Of a DNA stretch of 64,000 nucleotides, positions 11,249 through 25,613 are shown piece by piece. Below the pieces are notes generated by a model, which saw nothing but the letters and a program-made list of their open reading frames with translations, ran no database searches and was not told the origin of the DNA. Source of the DNA: Rhizomys pruinosus (taxonomy: Eukaryota > Chordata > Mammalia > Rodentia > Spalacidae). The stretch's first letter is position 1. Every line of letters starts with the position of its first letter. The DNA is taken from positions 25,401 through 89,400 of the forward strand of contig VZQC01009986.1 in assembly GCA_009823505.1 (NCBI GenBank), read 5' to 3'. The translations under genes and the position numbers were made by a program.

Positions 11249-11348
11249 GGGCTGGAGGTATGTAGTTCATTGATAGAGCATTTGCCTAGCCTGTACCAGG
11301 CCCTGGGTTTGATCTCCCGCACCATAAAACCAAAAAAAAAAAAAAAAA
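11249..11348 (+). mobile_element. ID-family SINE
   Basis: GGGCTGGAGGTATGTAGTTC leads to the tRNA-like body GCATTTGCCTAGCCTG and GGGTTTGATCTC, ending in a pure A tail. Confidence 0.75.
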
Positions 11349-11927
11349 GTTTACCCATATTTAGGAAATGCTTCCTAATTCGTTCTATGAGGCTAATATT
11401 ATCTAGACATAAAAAAACACAATGACATAATTCCCGAAGAGCTGTGGGAATGAGGGAGGGAAAGGGGGACAGAAAGAAAGGAGCTTGCTCTCTCTCCCTC
11501 TCTGTCCCTCTGTGTGTGACTGTGTGTATATATTATGTACACAGATGGGATTTTCCCCTTCTCCAGGATGCAAGGCTGATTTAACAAAGAAAAATAGGTA
11601 ATTTACCATATTAGTTGTAAATAATAAAATTCAAATCCCATGATCATTTAAATAGACACTGAAAAAATAATTAATAATGGTTAAAAATATATGGCCTAAT
11701 GTATGTAAGGCTTAAATATTGAAAATCCTAAAGAATGCACTAAAAGCTGTTAGAACTAAATAGTTTGGCACAGTGGCAGTGTATAAGAACAGTACATTGA
11801 AATCATTTGTATTCTATAAACCTGAAATAATAAAAATAGTTGCATTTTAATAGTACCAAAGAATAAAATACTTAGCAATAAACTGAAGAGTATACAACTT
11901 GTACTCTTAAAAATAGCTACAAAACTG

Positions 11928-12000
11928 AGCAAGGCATGATGGTTCATGCCTTTAATCCCAGCACTCAGGTGGCAGAAGTTAGTGGATCCCTGAATAGTGA
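11928..12000 (+). mobile_element. B1 SINE fragment (5' half)
   Basis: GAGCAAGGCATGATGGTTCA and TTTAATCCCAGCACTCAGG are the left end of a B1. The right half is missing. Confidence 0.6.
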
Positions 12001-12203
12001 ACAGTCTGTAAAGAAAAGTCCAAGTAGAGGACATAACATTTCCTAATTTCAAAACTTAGTACAGAGTTACAATAGTCAGAACTAATTAAAAGTAAGTACA
12101 AACACAGAACAGTGAAATAAAATTGTCAGGAAAAGTACTTCACCTCTACAGTCAGTTTTCTATAATAATTCCAAGACAATTCAATGGGAATAGGATAGTC
12201 TTT

Positions 12204-12440
12204 CTTTTTATTATTGTTTCTATTTTTATGCATTATTTTATGTGTATGAATGTACTGTCTGCATGTAAGTAGGTGCACCTATATCGTGCAGTGCTGCGGA
12301 GGTCAGAAGAGGGTGTCGGATTCCCCTGGAACTGGAGTTAAAGACGGTTCTTAGCTGCCATGTGGGTGCTGGGACTTGAACCCGGGTCCTCTGCAAGAGT
12401 AATCTGTGCTCTTAACTGCTGAGCCATCTCTCCAGCCCCA
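12204..12440 (-). mobile_element. B2-family SINE with target-site duplication
   Basis: It has a B2 body in reverse, from an AT tail near 12210 to GGGGCTGGAGAGATGGCTCA at 12440. The 14-bp direct repeat AGGATAGTCTTTCT lies at 12192-12205 and 12440-12453. Confidence 0.88.
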
Positions 12441-12852
12441 GGATAGTCTTTCTAATAAATGATGCTGGTGTAACTGCCTGTTCCCATGCAAAAGAGTAAA
12501 GTTGGATCCCTATTCTGAATGAGCACTAAACCTAAGTATCGGTTAAAACTAAATTCTTAGAGGAAAAACCTGTGAAGTTCCCTTAGGTTAAGTGACAAAT
12601 AATAATAGCCAAATTGGGCTTTATTAAAATTGAGAACTTGAACTTGAAAAGATACTATCAAGAAAAGTCAAGACAACTTAATGTGCAGTCTAATTTGGAG
12701 AGTGAGGTTAGATGTAAGCATGAAAAATTCACCATTAGTAAAATAAATTATGGGTTTGTCTGGAAGATCAGTGTGAACTAGAGTTCTTCAGAAAAATCTT
12801 TATAAAGACAACTTTCAAATGGATTTGTTTAAAAAAATTCTTGTTTTTTTAG

Positions 12853-13152
12853 GTACAAAATTCAAACTTGAACAATGATACATATTACCAATGTTCAAAG
12901 CTGATTTGGGTAGAACTGGAATACAGTTGCATACAACATATTCCAGAGGAATTAGAAAAGTCAAAGTAATGGATAACAGAAAAAAGCCTCCATTCTTCAA
13001 TGAAGATAATGTGGGACCATTTTACTTCAAACTTCCTTTCTATGATACTATGGAGCTCTTCATCGAAACATTGACTGGAACATGTTTTGAACTAAGAGTT
13101 TCACCCTTTGAAGCTGTTATTTCTGTGAAAGGAAAAATTCAAAGACTGGAAG
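12853..13152 (+). CDS. Zfand4: Zfand4 exon 2: 5' UTR end, start codon and UBL first half
   Basis: A polypyrimidine tract and acceptor tttttttag precede 12853, and donor gtacta follows 13152. The start at 12969 is chosen because it matches the family's MDN start and has G at -3 and G at +4. An in-frame ATG at 12891 would add 26 residues but has C at -3 and T at +4. A separate upstream ATG at 12875 opens a short uORF. Confidence 0.93.
12875..12904 (+). promoter_or_regulatory. Upstream ORF (9 codons) in the Zfand4 5' UTR
   Basis: ATG at 12875 (A at -3, A at +4) reads MIHITNVQS and stops TGA at 12902-12904, before the main start and in another frame. It could reduce initiation at the main start. 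Confidence 0.5.
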
Positions 13153-16100
13153 GTACTACTAGTCTTCCTTTGTTTTTAGGATATGAAGATTAAATTGTTC
13201 AGAAAGTATTATAATTTTTATATGACATTAAAAAGTATAGGATAATTAATTGCCATTGTGCCCCTTGATAACCTTCAATAGGCCAGAAACTGCCTCATTT
13301 CTAGTCTGTGAAACATTTTAGATTACATTTACATGTATTCAACGTTCTTTTAATATAGCAAGGATTCTGAATGATAATATATCTTTTTGTTTATACTGTT
13401 CCATGTTACTTTATGTTGAAATTTGTCTTTGCAGATTTCTGCGGTAAGTAGTATTTGCCATTTATAGTTGTCCAGTTTAGTCTAGAAACTTAAATTTTTG
13501 CAAATAGCATTAAATAGATCTTTGCTGGTGGAGCCGTCTGGAGCTTTGCTTGTAACAAGCAAGGTACTAGTTGAGATTGCCCTCCAAACAACTTTAAGTT
13601 AAATGCAGAATTTTACCAGGATGAGAGTGGATGGACATGCGTGATCTTTGCGAGATAAGGATTCTGGTCATTTGAGCTTCTGAATCTTTGCTATTCCTTT
13701 GTACCTTTGTTCCTAACATTAAAAAAAAAAAAGTTAGCATTTTTATTAGTATAAAATATTTACTTAACATAAGGTACATTATGGAAATAGCTTTATTTTC
13801 TCAAACAAAAACTAGTGAGAATGGCAGCATTATTCAGCATTTTCAGAAATATTTTTAAATGTCTTTTGCTCCTGTGTATGTGTGTATTTTCCTGTATGTG
13901 CATATACATATGCTTGTGAGTGTGCATGCATATGTGTGCACATGGATGTGGAAGCCAGAGGATAACCTTGAGTGCCTTTCCCTAGGAGCCAGCCACCTTA
14001 TCTTGAGACAGGATCTCTCACTGACCTATATGAAGTGGGCCAGCCCAGCTGCCCAGTGAGCCTACAGCATTTGCCTGTTTCTGTCTGCCTGGTGCTGGGA
14101 TTCGAAGTGTGTCCTATCATGGCTGGGTTTTTTTTATATGTGGGTTCTGAGGAATTGAATTCAGTTCCTCATTCTTGCAAGGCACAAATTACTTCTCTAG
14201 CCTTTAAATCTTTTTTTTCTTTTTATTGAAATTATGAGATTTTCATACAATATAATTTGATGGTATTTGGGTCCCTTCCCCTATCTTTACCACCTCCCCT
14301 TATTGACTCCCCACCCAATTTAATGTGCTTTATTTTTTTTTTTCTTTTTGTCTCCCTATAGCCCTAACTGGCCTGGAGATCACTTTGTAGACCAGACTGG
14401 GCTTGATCCACCTGCCTCTGCCTCCCTAGTGCTGGGATTAAAGGCATTTGCCACTATGAGTGGCTTAATGTGCTCTGTTGTATAGAATAAGGCCTATAGA
14501 TTCTAATTTGTGTCCCCAAATGTCCTTCAGTATAGGTCCATTCACTGGAGCCTTCTTATCTACTGAGTCCCATGCTTGACAGAGACTGACTCTGCCCCTC
14601 CCAGCAGCCATCTGTTGACACAGTTTCCTTAGGTGAGGTTGGAGCTTCTTACCCACTTCCTCATGTCTATGCTGGTATTTTTTTTTCTGGTTTGAGCTTG
14701 TATTGGACTTGCACATGCTATGAGTTCATATGAGTAACTGACCAGCTGTTGGAAAACTGTTTCCTTGTGGTCACCCACCACCTCTGGCTCTTACAGTCTC
14801 TCCGGCTCCTCTTCCACAAAGATCCCTGAGCCTTGGGAGGCAGAAGTCTGATATAGGTGGCCCATTCAGGGAGAAGTACTCTGCAGCTTCTTATTCTTTG
14901 CACATTGGCTAGTTGTGAGTTTCTGTGTTAATTACCATCTCTTGGTCAAAGAAACTTCTCTGGTGAGAATTGAGAGGTGCATTAATCAATGGGTATAACA
15001 AGTCATTAAGAGTCAGTTTAAGCTAAGCGTGGTGGCGCACGCCTTTAATCCTAGCACTTGGGAGGCAGAGGCAGGCGGATCTTTGTGAGTTCAAGGCCAG
15101 CCTGGTCTACAGAGTGAGTTCCAGGACAGCTGGGGCTACAGGGAGACCCTGTCTCGAAAAGACCAAAAAAAAATATGACTATTTAGTAGAAAACCAGTAT
15201 TAGGTTCTCCCCTATGTCCTGGGTAGAACCACATCCAATAAAGGTACTCACGCTCCTCCTCCTCCCTTCTTCTCCTTCTTTCTTCTCCTCCCCCTTTGCC
15301 CCCCTCCTCCTCCTTCCAGGCAGTAACAATCATTGTGTTTTGTGGGAGACTTCAAAAGATCAGCCTTCATGAAAAGTAAATTTTAATCCTTTTCTGGGTG
15401 GCCTTTGTTTTTCTGTGCTAGACATCAGTTGGGGCCAACATAGGAAGACTTCTCCCAATTAGAAAGATGTGGAATGGAGTGCTTGGGTTAGTTCTGCACA
15501 GGAAATGCTTATTTGGCCCATCTGGCTTTTCCTTTGGGCAGATTTTGATGAGTTCAGAACTAGAGCCCGGTGGAAGGCAGTGACAGACTGGATTTGTGCA
15601 GAATACGTTGAGGGCAGTGAGTACCATATGGTAGAGAGGGAAGAGGTAGCTGCCAGAGGACTATAAAAGCCTAGGAGGGGGCTGGAGAGATGGCCTAGTG
15701 GTTAAGAGCTCCGACTACTCTTGCAGAGGACCCAGGTTCCATCCCCAGCACCCACATGGCGTATTTTAACTCCAGTTCCAGGGGAATCTGACACCCTCTT
15801 CTAACCTCTGAGGCATTGCACAACACGGGTGCACAAACCTACATGCAGACAGTACATTCATACACATAAAAAATAAATAAAATTTTTTAAAAAGCCTAGG
15901 AGGGATAGAGACAGCAAAACTGACACAATGATTAGAGACAGAAAACAGACACAATGATTTAAATAACACTTATATTTTGTGTGTGAGCGCACGTGTGGGA
16001 CTCAGCAGTTTGGGGGACTTGGCTCTCTTATCCCACTATGTGGATTCTGGGGACCAAACTCAGGTCATCGGACATGATGGCAAACTGCAAGCCCTTTTAC

Positions 16101-19100
16101 CCACTGAGCCATCACTACCCACTAAATAATCTTGACAGCCCCCAATGAGCATTTATTAATCTTAATTGTTCCAAGTTAAAAATAGGAATAATTATCATAC
16201 CAGAGGGAATGGTTTTTTATTCTCAAGTTTAACAGGAGTTTGTAAATGTAAAGTGTCTATGTTCTTTTTTTAAGGAAAAGTGGTTAGTCTCGATATAGTA
16301 TCATGTTCTGAGACTCTAAGTGCTATATTTTTTCTTTGAGAAAAGAGAAAGCTTAGCTCTCTGACTTTCTTTTGGAAGGTCACTACCTAGAGTAGTGATT
16401 TGTAACTAAGGACACATCCCTTCCTGAAGGTGTACAAAGTAATAAACTGGAGTTGGTGAACATGTGCCAAGAAGTAGAAGGGATTATCTGTGGCCCTGGA
16501 ATCCTAGAGGTACCTTTAGTCTTGGTGTAACTGCTTCCTAATAAATGCCTCTTATGTACATGGCATAGAATTGCTTTCCTGGTTCCTTATGAGTGATGGG
16601 ACCATATTATTGATTATGGCCAATAAGCTATGGATAGTAAATGATTTCTAGGCATGGTGACTACTGCTCCATCAACATGGGTTTCCTGGAGGACTGTAGA
16701 GAGCAGAGTAACATGAGAAAGCAAAGAACTTTTTTTTTTGGAGGATTTTGCTATTTCAGTGTAATATGGCTTTATTCTGATGAAGTATTAGAGAAGGACC
16801 TAATTTTTTGCCTGTGTAGATAAATGATTGTCTATAACCACAATTTACTGAATTAGTACTGTAAGTCTTTGTTGCCTGCTTAATGTGCTGTGTAGAATTA
16901 TCTGTTCATGTTTTTAGCTCTGAAACACTCTGCAGTGAGACAGATTTAAGGTAGGTGGAAAAATGGGGAATACTTTTTGATATTATTGTTGTTGTTTTTT
17001 TTTTTTTTTTTCCACTCAGACTGCATTCTCTCCCTCTACTCTCTGGAGAGAGAGAAGAAAGATCATCAATGGCAAAAGGCAGTTGCAGCAAAGCAACACC
17101 TAGAGCCGGCTTCACGCTCAGGAGAGAATGCTACGTCTCCTCCTAGTGGTTTCTGGTACTCTACACAGTCAGAGAAACTTCTCTAGTAACATACTATAGA
17201 AATGATCCCTGAAAGTATAGTCTTGATATTATTGTTGTTTTTAAAGACTATTTTATATTTATTTATGGAATGTCTTTTATTCTTTGACAATTTCATACTT
17301 GCAAACAATGTATATTCTTATAGTAAACTTCCCAATTCTCCTTACCACTCCCCCTCAGACACCCCTAACATGTTCCCCTCCACCTTTTATGTCCTCTGCT
17401 TTTAATTTTTTTGTAGCACACTGAGTCTGATTAGTGATGACTGCTGGGATCTAAAGTGATCTTGTTTGTTAGTCTTGTGCAGGTAACTATAGCTGTGGTG
17501 AGTTCATGAGTGCATAGCCCATGCCATGTCCAGAAGACAGCGTTTCACAGCACTCCTTTCCATCCTCCAGCTCTTAAATTCTTTCTGCCGCCTCTTCTGT
17601 GATGTCCCCTGAGCCTTGTGGCAAGTGGTTAATATAGATTACATTTAGAGCTGAGCACTCAATACTCACTTATCCTCAGTAATTTGACCAGTTCTTAGCC
17701 TCTTTATTAACTGCTGTCCTCTGCAGAAAGAAGCTTCTCTGGCTAAAGTTGAGGGCAGCTCTAATCTGTAGGTATAACCATTACTGCTTAGAGGGCAGTT
17801 TGACAACATGTACACTTAGCAAGACAACAGTAGTAAGTTTGGAGAGCCCATGATTTCCCTAATAATTGACTTTGGGTCAGGTTTATTAGAATGGGATGAA
17901 TTTTTACCTGTGTAGTAGTCCTCAAACCCAATTAAAACATCATTGGTTACCCCCATAATCTTTGTGCCACTATTCTACTGATAGGCACATCTTGCTTAGT
18001 AGGTCTGTATTGTAGCACGCACGGTTCACTGCTGAGTAATACTACTGATGGCTTTTCTCCACCCAACAGCTTGACTAGCACCTTCTTGTACTATCAAAGC
18101 TATCCAGAAAGAAGTTTTTAGGTCAATTTTAGCTTGATTTCCATACATACTGCATCCAAAGTGTTTTGTGTCTTAAGGGGTAAGGTCTTACCATCTTAGT
18201 TCTTGTGGGCATCGAAGAGCAATGACAATAGCCTGTGTCATTTGGGGTGCTTGACTAGTGACTTGTTGGGAGGTGTCTTATGACTGACACTGAGATTTTC
18301 ATTCAATAACCCATGTCTTTTGGAGGAAGCATTGTCAACCTGTATAGGGTGCCTTTGTTCAAACTCCTTTTTAGATTCTTAAAATTGCCAGGCGTGGTGG
18401 TGCAGCCTTTAATCCCAGCACCCTGGAGTCAGAGGCAGGCTGATTTCCATGAGTTCAAGGCCAGCCTGGTCTACAGAGCGAGTTCCAGGCCAGCTGGGGC
18501 TACAGGGAGACCCTGTCTCAAAAAGACCAAAAAAAAAAATAAAAAATAAAAATAAATTCTTAAAATTATATTTTTAAATTAGTGGTGGGTTTCTATAGGG
18601 GTTTTTCATATATCCTTAGTTTTGTTGACCCCTGCCCTCCTTGCCTCCCTCCATCTCTTCTAAACCTTTTAACCCTCAGTATTTCCCCTCTACTTTCCTA
18701 TCATATATGTTTCAATATCCTCTTCCCCCTTAGGACTTCTACCCTTCATCTCCTATGCCCTTTCTGGCTTCCTGAGCTCTGTAGATATTACCAGTTGTTA
18801 CCACACAATGAGCCACAGAAAAGAGCCATGCGACTCAACAGTAACACATGGACATTGTAAGGCTGCTAAGAATGGGGAATGAACTTCTCAAAAGTTGTAA
18901 ACACAAACCAGAAAAATCCAATATGTAATATTTCTGACAAATAAAAATCAAAAGCCCAAGAAGATAGGACTAATTGATATCAGCCCATCTTCACTTAACA
19001 GTTCTGAAAAATAATTCTTGCTATAAAAGTGTGGTAATAAGCATTTGTAGTCTAAGTCAATAAAAATACAAAGTTAATTCCTTAGGAATAATAGCTAAAA

Positions 19101-22100
19101 TGAAAGGATTATACCTTTTTAAAGGTTGAAATTTCTTTCCTTTTTTTTTTTTTAACGAGTTTGTGCATTACCGTGGGTATGTAGCTTGCTGGTTCTCCGT
19201 ACCGCTGTATATCTTGGTCCTCCAGCAACTGTCTGTTTTTGAGAAATCTTGGGGACATTTGTTTTTGAAAGATCATCTTCTGGGTACCTAAATCATCTTT
19301 TAAAAAATTAAAATGCCCAGAAACTTAAGAGCTATGCATTTAGCACTAATCACAAATGGAATGTTACTAACATTGTTTTTTTTATAAATTTTATTTATTT
19401 TTGTATGTGTATGAATGACCATCTGCCATGTAGGTTTGGGCACCCGTGTCGTGCAATGCTGCGGAGTCAGAAGAGGGTGAGTCGGATTCCCCTGGAACTG
19501 GAGTTCTCCTGGAATTGGAGTTACAGACGGTTTTTAGCAGCCATGTGGGTGCTGGGGATCGAACCCGGGTCCTCTGCAAGAGCAGTCGGTGCTCTTAACC
19601 GCTAGTCTATCTCTCCAGCCCCCTGTTACTAACATTTTAATGGTGTAACCAAAGCTTTCGGAAGATGTCTTTGTTTTTTTTAATGGAACTCTGTTAGGCC
19701 AGTTACCTTGCATTAGACCCCCACCCCTCCCCTCGCCCTCAAGTACAAAGATCACTCGAAATTTGTGTTTAGTAGCTCCTTTCCCATTTATATCCAGCGC
19801 TTTATGACATAGGAAACCAAGCACATGTGCAGTGTTTTGCGAGTCATCGTGCAATAAAGCTGCTGAGGTCACAGGTTCAGTCTGATGCTCAAGTCTTGTG
19901 CAAGCACATGTCCTGTAGATTTTTAAGATATAAAGCTTTAACAGGAATAAAAAAAGAAAGCTGTATCGAAAGATACTTTGAACAAGGACAAGTATCATTG
20001 GATATAAGTTGTTCAGTGGAATATCTTTCATTTTTAATAAAAACTAAAAGGAAAAAAAAAGATATTACCAATTGTGCAAACAAATCCAAAACTTCACTTA
20101 GGATCCACATATAGGAGAGAATATGTTTGCTTTTCTAGGCTAGGGTTTCCTCACTTAGTGTATTGTTTTCTTACTCTATCCATTTTCCTGCAAATTTCAT
20201 TTTCTTTTGCAGCTGAATGAAATTCCATTGCATACATGTACCACATTTTCATTATCCATTTTTCAGTTGGTAGACCTCTTAAGTTGATTCCAGTTCCTAG
20301 CTGTTGTGAATAGAGCAGTAAAGATACATGAATGAAGATATGGACTCCTTTGGATATATGCCCATGAGTGGTACTCTGGATTGTATAGTGGTGCTATTTT
20401 AATTTTTTGAGAGACCACCACACTACTACAATGGTGGCACCAGTTTACAGTCCTGAAAACAGTGGAAAATGTTCCCTTTTCTCAGTTTTTGTTGACCTTT
20501 ATTTTCTTTTATTTTTCTTTTATTTTTTTAATTTTTTAAAAATTTATTTATATATTTTTTTTTATCAAATCTAGACTTGTGACCCCCATCTCCCACCCCC
20601 CCAGAGCTCAGCATTCTGCCAAACATGTTTGTACATCTTTTTTCTCATGTCTTTCTCATAGCTCCATGTGAAGTGACTGTTTTGATCGATAAGTTCACTG
20701 TTTTAGTCAGTTACTTTGATTGAGCCTATTCTGTTGTTGTTGTGTTGTTGTTGTGTTGTTGTTTAATTGTGTCCAATATGCATCACTCCCAAATGCTTGG
20801 GACAAATCAAGCGGGCACATGCAAGGAAATACTTCAACTGTGGTAATTAGCCACTAACATCCACAGATAATGAGGGCTACCACTTCATGCGTTTGTTTTT
20901 CTGGGACTGTGTTACTTCACCTAGCATGCTGTCTCTAGCTCCAGCCATTACCATTTTCCGCAAAGCTCTGATGTCATCTTTCTTACTTGGCTATAGAACT
21001 GCATTGGGTAGATGTACCACATTTTCTCTATCCACTCATCAGTTGAGGGGCATTTGGGTTGGTTCCAGCTCCTTGCTATTGTGAAGAGAGCTGAAATAAA
21101 CATGGCCGTGCATGTATCTCTGTGGTGGGGTGAGTCTTGAGGGTACATGCCTAGGAGTGGTATGACTGGGTCAGGTGGCAAGTTCATTCCAAGTCTTCCA
21201 AGGGTTCTCCACACTGCTTTCCATAGTGGCTGTATGAGTTTACATTCCCACCAGCAGTGGATGAGTGTTCCCTTTCCCCACATCCTCTCCAGCACTTGGT
21301 ATCTGTGTCCTGGGCTACCTCCAGGGGGATCTGATTGTAGGAATCCTCCACAGGCTGGGTAGAATTTAGTGTGGAATTATTCTGCACTTTTCCCATATTG
21401 TTCTTTCATTGTGCTCTTGGCATGTGGGTTTCCTTTTGCTAATGCCTCTTCACAGTGTTGAAGAATTGCTTTCCTTGATTCCTTCAGATGTCTTCGTTGT
21501 AATCTCCTTGTTTATGGAGTGTTGTCTTGTCTAGGTTTCAGGCTTTCAATTTTGGTTATATATTAGAAGGTATAGCTCACTCTTCCCTTTCTGTTCTGTA
21601 AGAACCCAGATGACACCCTTTGAGCACTGTACTCCCTCTGCTGCCAGCCAGTTCCTCTAGGTTGGTTGGTTGTAGGGCTTACTGGACACTCCCTCTGGAA
21701 TTCCAGATTAGGGGTTGGGCAGTTGCTTGCTTAGCCCACGCCCTGGTACCCTGCACCTCAGCTGGTCTGGCTTAAGCCACCAACCTCTATGCACAGCAGG
21801 CCAGAAATCCAAACCTCCCACAGTTCACCTGGCTGACATGCACGGCCCACACCCTGCGCCTCAGCTGGTCTCAAAATGAGTTTCTTATAGACAACAAAAG
21901 GATGGGTTTTGCTCCTTAATGGATTCCACTAGTCTGTGTCTTTTGCCTAGGGAGATAAGGCCATTTATATTTACAGTTATTATTGAAAGCCGTGTATTGA
22001 TTACTGACATTTTAATGTCTGTTTTTGATTGTGGTCCTGTTTTTGTTTTGTTTTTATAACTTTTAAATTGAATTTTTGTGTTTCATACATAATTTTTCAG

Positions 22101-25100
22101 TCAATCTTAATTGCTTTTATACCTGCTTCTCCGCTGGCACCCTCCCACAGCGCCCCCTCCCCCACCCCAGAGTCCACACCTTGTGTCATTTGTGCTAGGG
22201 TCCTTCGGGCCAAATTAGTCTCCCAACTCATTCCTTGGTGCCAGCTCATCCCTTGTACTCTAGTCAGCCTATTTGGAGTCTTTTTTTTTGTAAAGGAGGC
22301 CAGGTCTTCCTCACCTGACTACCATCTGCTGCCAATACCTCCTCAGCTAAGGTTGGGTTCTGCTACCCATTTCTGCAGTTCTGTGCTGGGTTTTTGTCCA
22401 GCTGAACTTCCATGGGTCTTGAGCATGCTGATATCAATGCTGTAGGTTCATATCCCAGGAGTTTGTAGAATTCATTTCCATTTGGTCTTACGTCACTTCC
22501 CTGGATCTTACAGTCTTTCTGCCCCCTCTTCTGCAGTGTTCCCTAAGTCCTGGCTGGGTGAGGCTCTATATAGACAGTTTGTCCATGGAACCATACTTTG
22601 TAGACTGATCTTCACAGTTTAGCCATTTAGGCCATTTTGAGATCCTGGTCTTTTATTGCATGGAAGAGCTTTCTTAATGAGAGTTAAGAGATAGTTAATG
22701 CCTTCTTGGGTCCTTGTTCTATGATGCTTGGGGCTTATGTACAGAGGCTGCATTGTAGATGTTGCCTAGGCATGAGCAATTCACAAACCATGTCTGTGTA
22801 TCTAGCTGTGGGACTCTGTACTATTCTCATCTGGTGCAAAAGAAGCTTCTTTTCTGAGTGGTGTCTGGGATATTTGTCTGTAAATATAAGGATACTTCTT
22901 TTATAGTTAGTAAAATGTTACCTTAGCCTAGAGATGTGTCAACCTTGGGGAATTGTATCAGATATATGACCTCTCCAGTTGTGTGCATCTGGATATGTTA
23001 ATACCATACATGAGTTTCTTCCTACTGAGTGGGCATTAGGTACAATTGGTGTGGTGGTTTGGATGAGTGTCCCCCATAGGCTCTAGGTATTCAGACATTT
23101 GCCTCCAGTTGGTGGCGCTGTTTTTGGAGGTCTTGGAGGGTGTGGCCATGCTAGAGGAAGTGCGTTGCTAGGGGCAGGCTTAGTGAGTTTAACAAGCCTG
23201 GTGGTCTACAGTTGCTTCCTCTTTGCGAGATGTGACCCTCGGTTTTGCTGCTCCAGATCCAGCCACCACGCCTTCCGCCACAATGGACTAATTCCCTGGA
23301 ACCGCCAATCGTAAGCTCAAATAAACTCTTCCTTTTATAAGTTCCTTGGTCTGGTGTTTTATCACAGCCACAGAAAACTGACTAATACAATTGGTTAGAC
23401 ATTGATTTCCCCCAAGATAGAACTGCCACTATTACACCAAGGTCGTATGCTGTGCTGGTCATTGATGTGGATATTTGGTCTTCAGGCCGATGTTGGACCA
23501 TTGATTGATAGTCTCCCTTAGTGGCTTGCATAGTGCTCTCCAGAGCTATGAGAGCTGGCCTTCACGGGAGTTGGCTTCCAGGTCAGATCCAGCTCCCTTG
23601 CTCAAGATCCATTCTCTGAAGTATGTCCTGTAATTTTGGGAGTCTCTTGAACTACTCTGGCCAATGAAAGATCCTTGAGACCTTCTTATAGTTCTCTGTG
23701 TCTAATGACTAGGGAGTTGAGGCCATTGATATTTATTACTGAAATAACTGACAGTTATTACTGAAAGCTGTATATTTGTTACTGTCATTTTAATTCCTGT
23801 TTTTGTTTTTTGACCCTATTTTTGTGTTTGCAATTATACCTTCACTTGTTTTCTTTCTTTAGCCTCTAAAGTATGGTCATTCCTTTCTTCAGCCCTTTGT
23901 ATTGATTTGAGTATTCTCTGTAGGGCTGATTTGGTGGGCATGAATTCTTTGTATCAAGAAAGATTTGTCTTTCCTCTTTGACTACAATAGACAGGTTTTC
24001 TGGGTAATGTATTACCCAGAATACATTACTGTCATCTATAATCATTTACAATTTGGAATACTTGCTCCAGGGTCGTCCTGTTTTATTGTTTGCATTGAAA
24101 AGTCAGCGGTAATTCTGGTGAGTTTTCCTTTATATGTAACTTGTTTTTTTCTTTTAGCTTTCAGTACTCTCTCTTTGTTCTGTACATTTAGTGTTTTTAG
24201 TGTTTTTACTATGATATTTTATAAGGAGTTCTCCTGTTCTGGTCCTGTCTATTTGGTGTTCTGTGTGCCTCTTTTATGTATATCAGTATGTGTTTCCTGA
24301 ATTTAGGGAAATTTTCTTCTATAATCCTGTTGAAGATCAGTGCCATTGACCTGAGATTCTTCTCCTTTCTCTATGCCTATAATCCATAGATTTGGTCTTT
24401 TCATGGTGTCCCATATTTCCTGCATATTCCATTCCTCTATTTTGTATTTTTTTCCTATTCTTTGTTTGAGCTGTCCAATTCTTCCACTTTATTGTCCAGT
24501 CTTGATATTGTGTTTTCCATTTCATTCATTCAGTTGCTGAGGCTTTTTCCTCCATTTGTTTCAGTTGACTTACTGTGTTTTTCAATTCCATCTTCATTTC
24601 TGCCTGAGTTTTCTATACTCTTTCTCTTTTATGAATTTACTTTTCATCTCCTCGGTTATTTTGTTATTTCATTCATCTGTGTATTTGTATTTTCTTGGGC
24701 TTGATCAGGAGTTTATTCTTGTCCTCTTTGAGTCTTTGAGTTGTTTTTGTATTCTGTGAATTCACTGAGCCCTTTGATCATGTTTATTGTTCTTTTAACT
24801 TTAGGGTCCTGCGGTTCCTCTAGGTAGTTCTTATTGTAGAATGGTTCTGTAGGAGTAGTAGGGTTTGGTGGATACATATTATTTTGGGTTTTTTTCATAC
24901 TATTTCTTTTCATATATATGGAATTCTTTTGTTGTTTGTTCTTTTGTTTCACAAAAATATGAAAATAAGGCCTGCCTTTGTTGAGTTGAAGTTTATTTTG
25001 CTATAGCTTGGTTGCTTTCTGATCAGATATGAATAATTAGTTTGTCTGGGTTTTGTGGTCTCTTAATTTTTTTATTTGAGGTACCAGATGGATCTAGGCA

Positions 25101-25567
25101 GGCTAGTCAATAGCTCTCCAGGAGGTGGAGGAGCCTAGGCCCAAGTCTAGGTAAGGAGTCTCAGCTGGGCCTTTCTAAACAAAGAAAGTGAGAGCCCTGG
25201 AACTGAGGGACTGGGGCTGGTCCCAAAGCAAGGTAGTGGTGACCTGCATAGGATCTGGCTAACTCTCCCAGCTAATCTGGTGCTCTCTGGCAGCTTGATC
25301 AGGAAGAAAGCCTTGGTTGTTACTAGCTAGCACAGAAGGCATGAACTCTGGTGCAGTGTGACTGGGGGTGGTCCTAAAGCAGGGGGATAGGTGCAGCTGT
25401 AGGATTTGGTTAACTCACCTAGCTACTCAGGAGTGCTCCCAAAGCCTCAGCAGGAACAGGCCAAAGCCCCAGGAGAGCCGATGGGAACAGTATGGGCTGG
25501 TTCTTACTCTGTCTCCTTTTTTAACATATAGTAAGTCTCTATTGTTATAGCTTGACTCAAAACATTA

Positions 25568-25613
<46 letters not shown>

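Noticed and set aside
22029..22445. 138-codon plus-strand frame
   Set aside because: It lies in the C-rich antisense of an L1 3' UTR that recurs elsewhere in the window.
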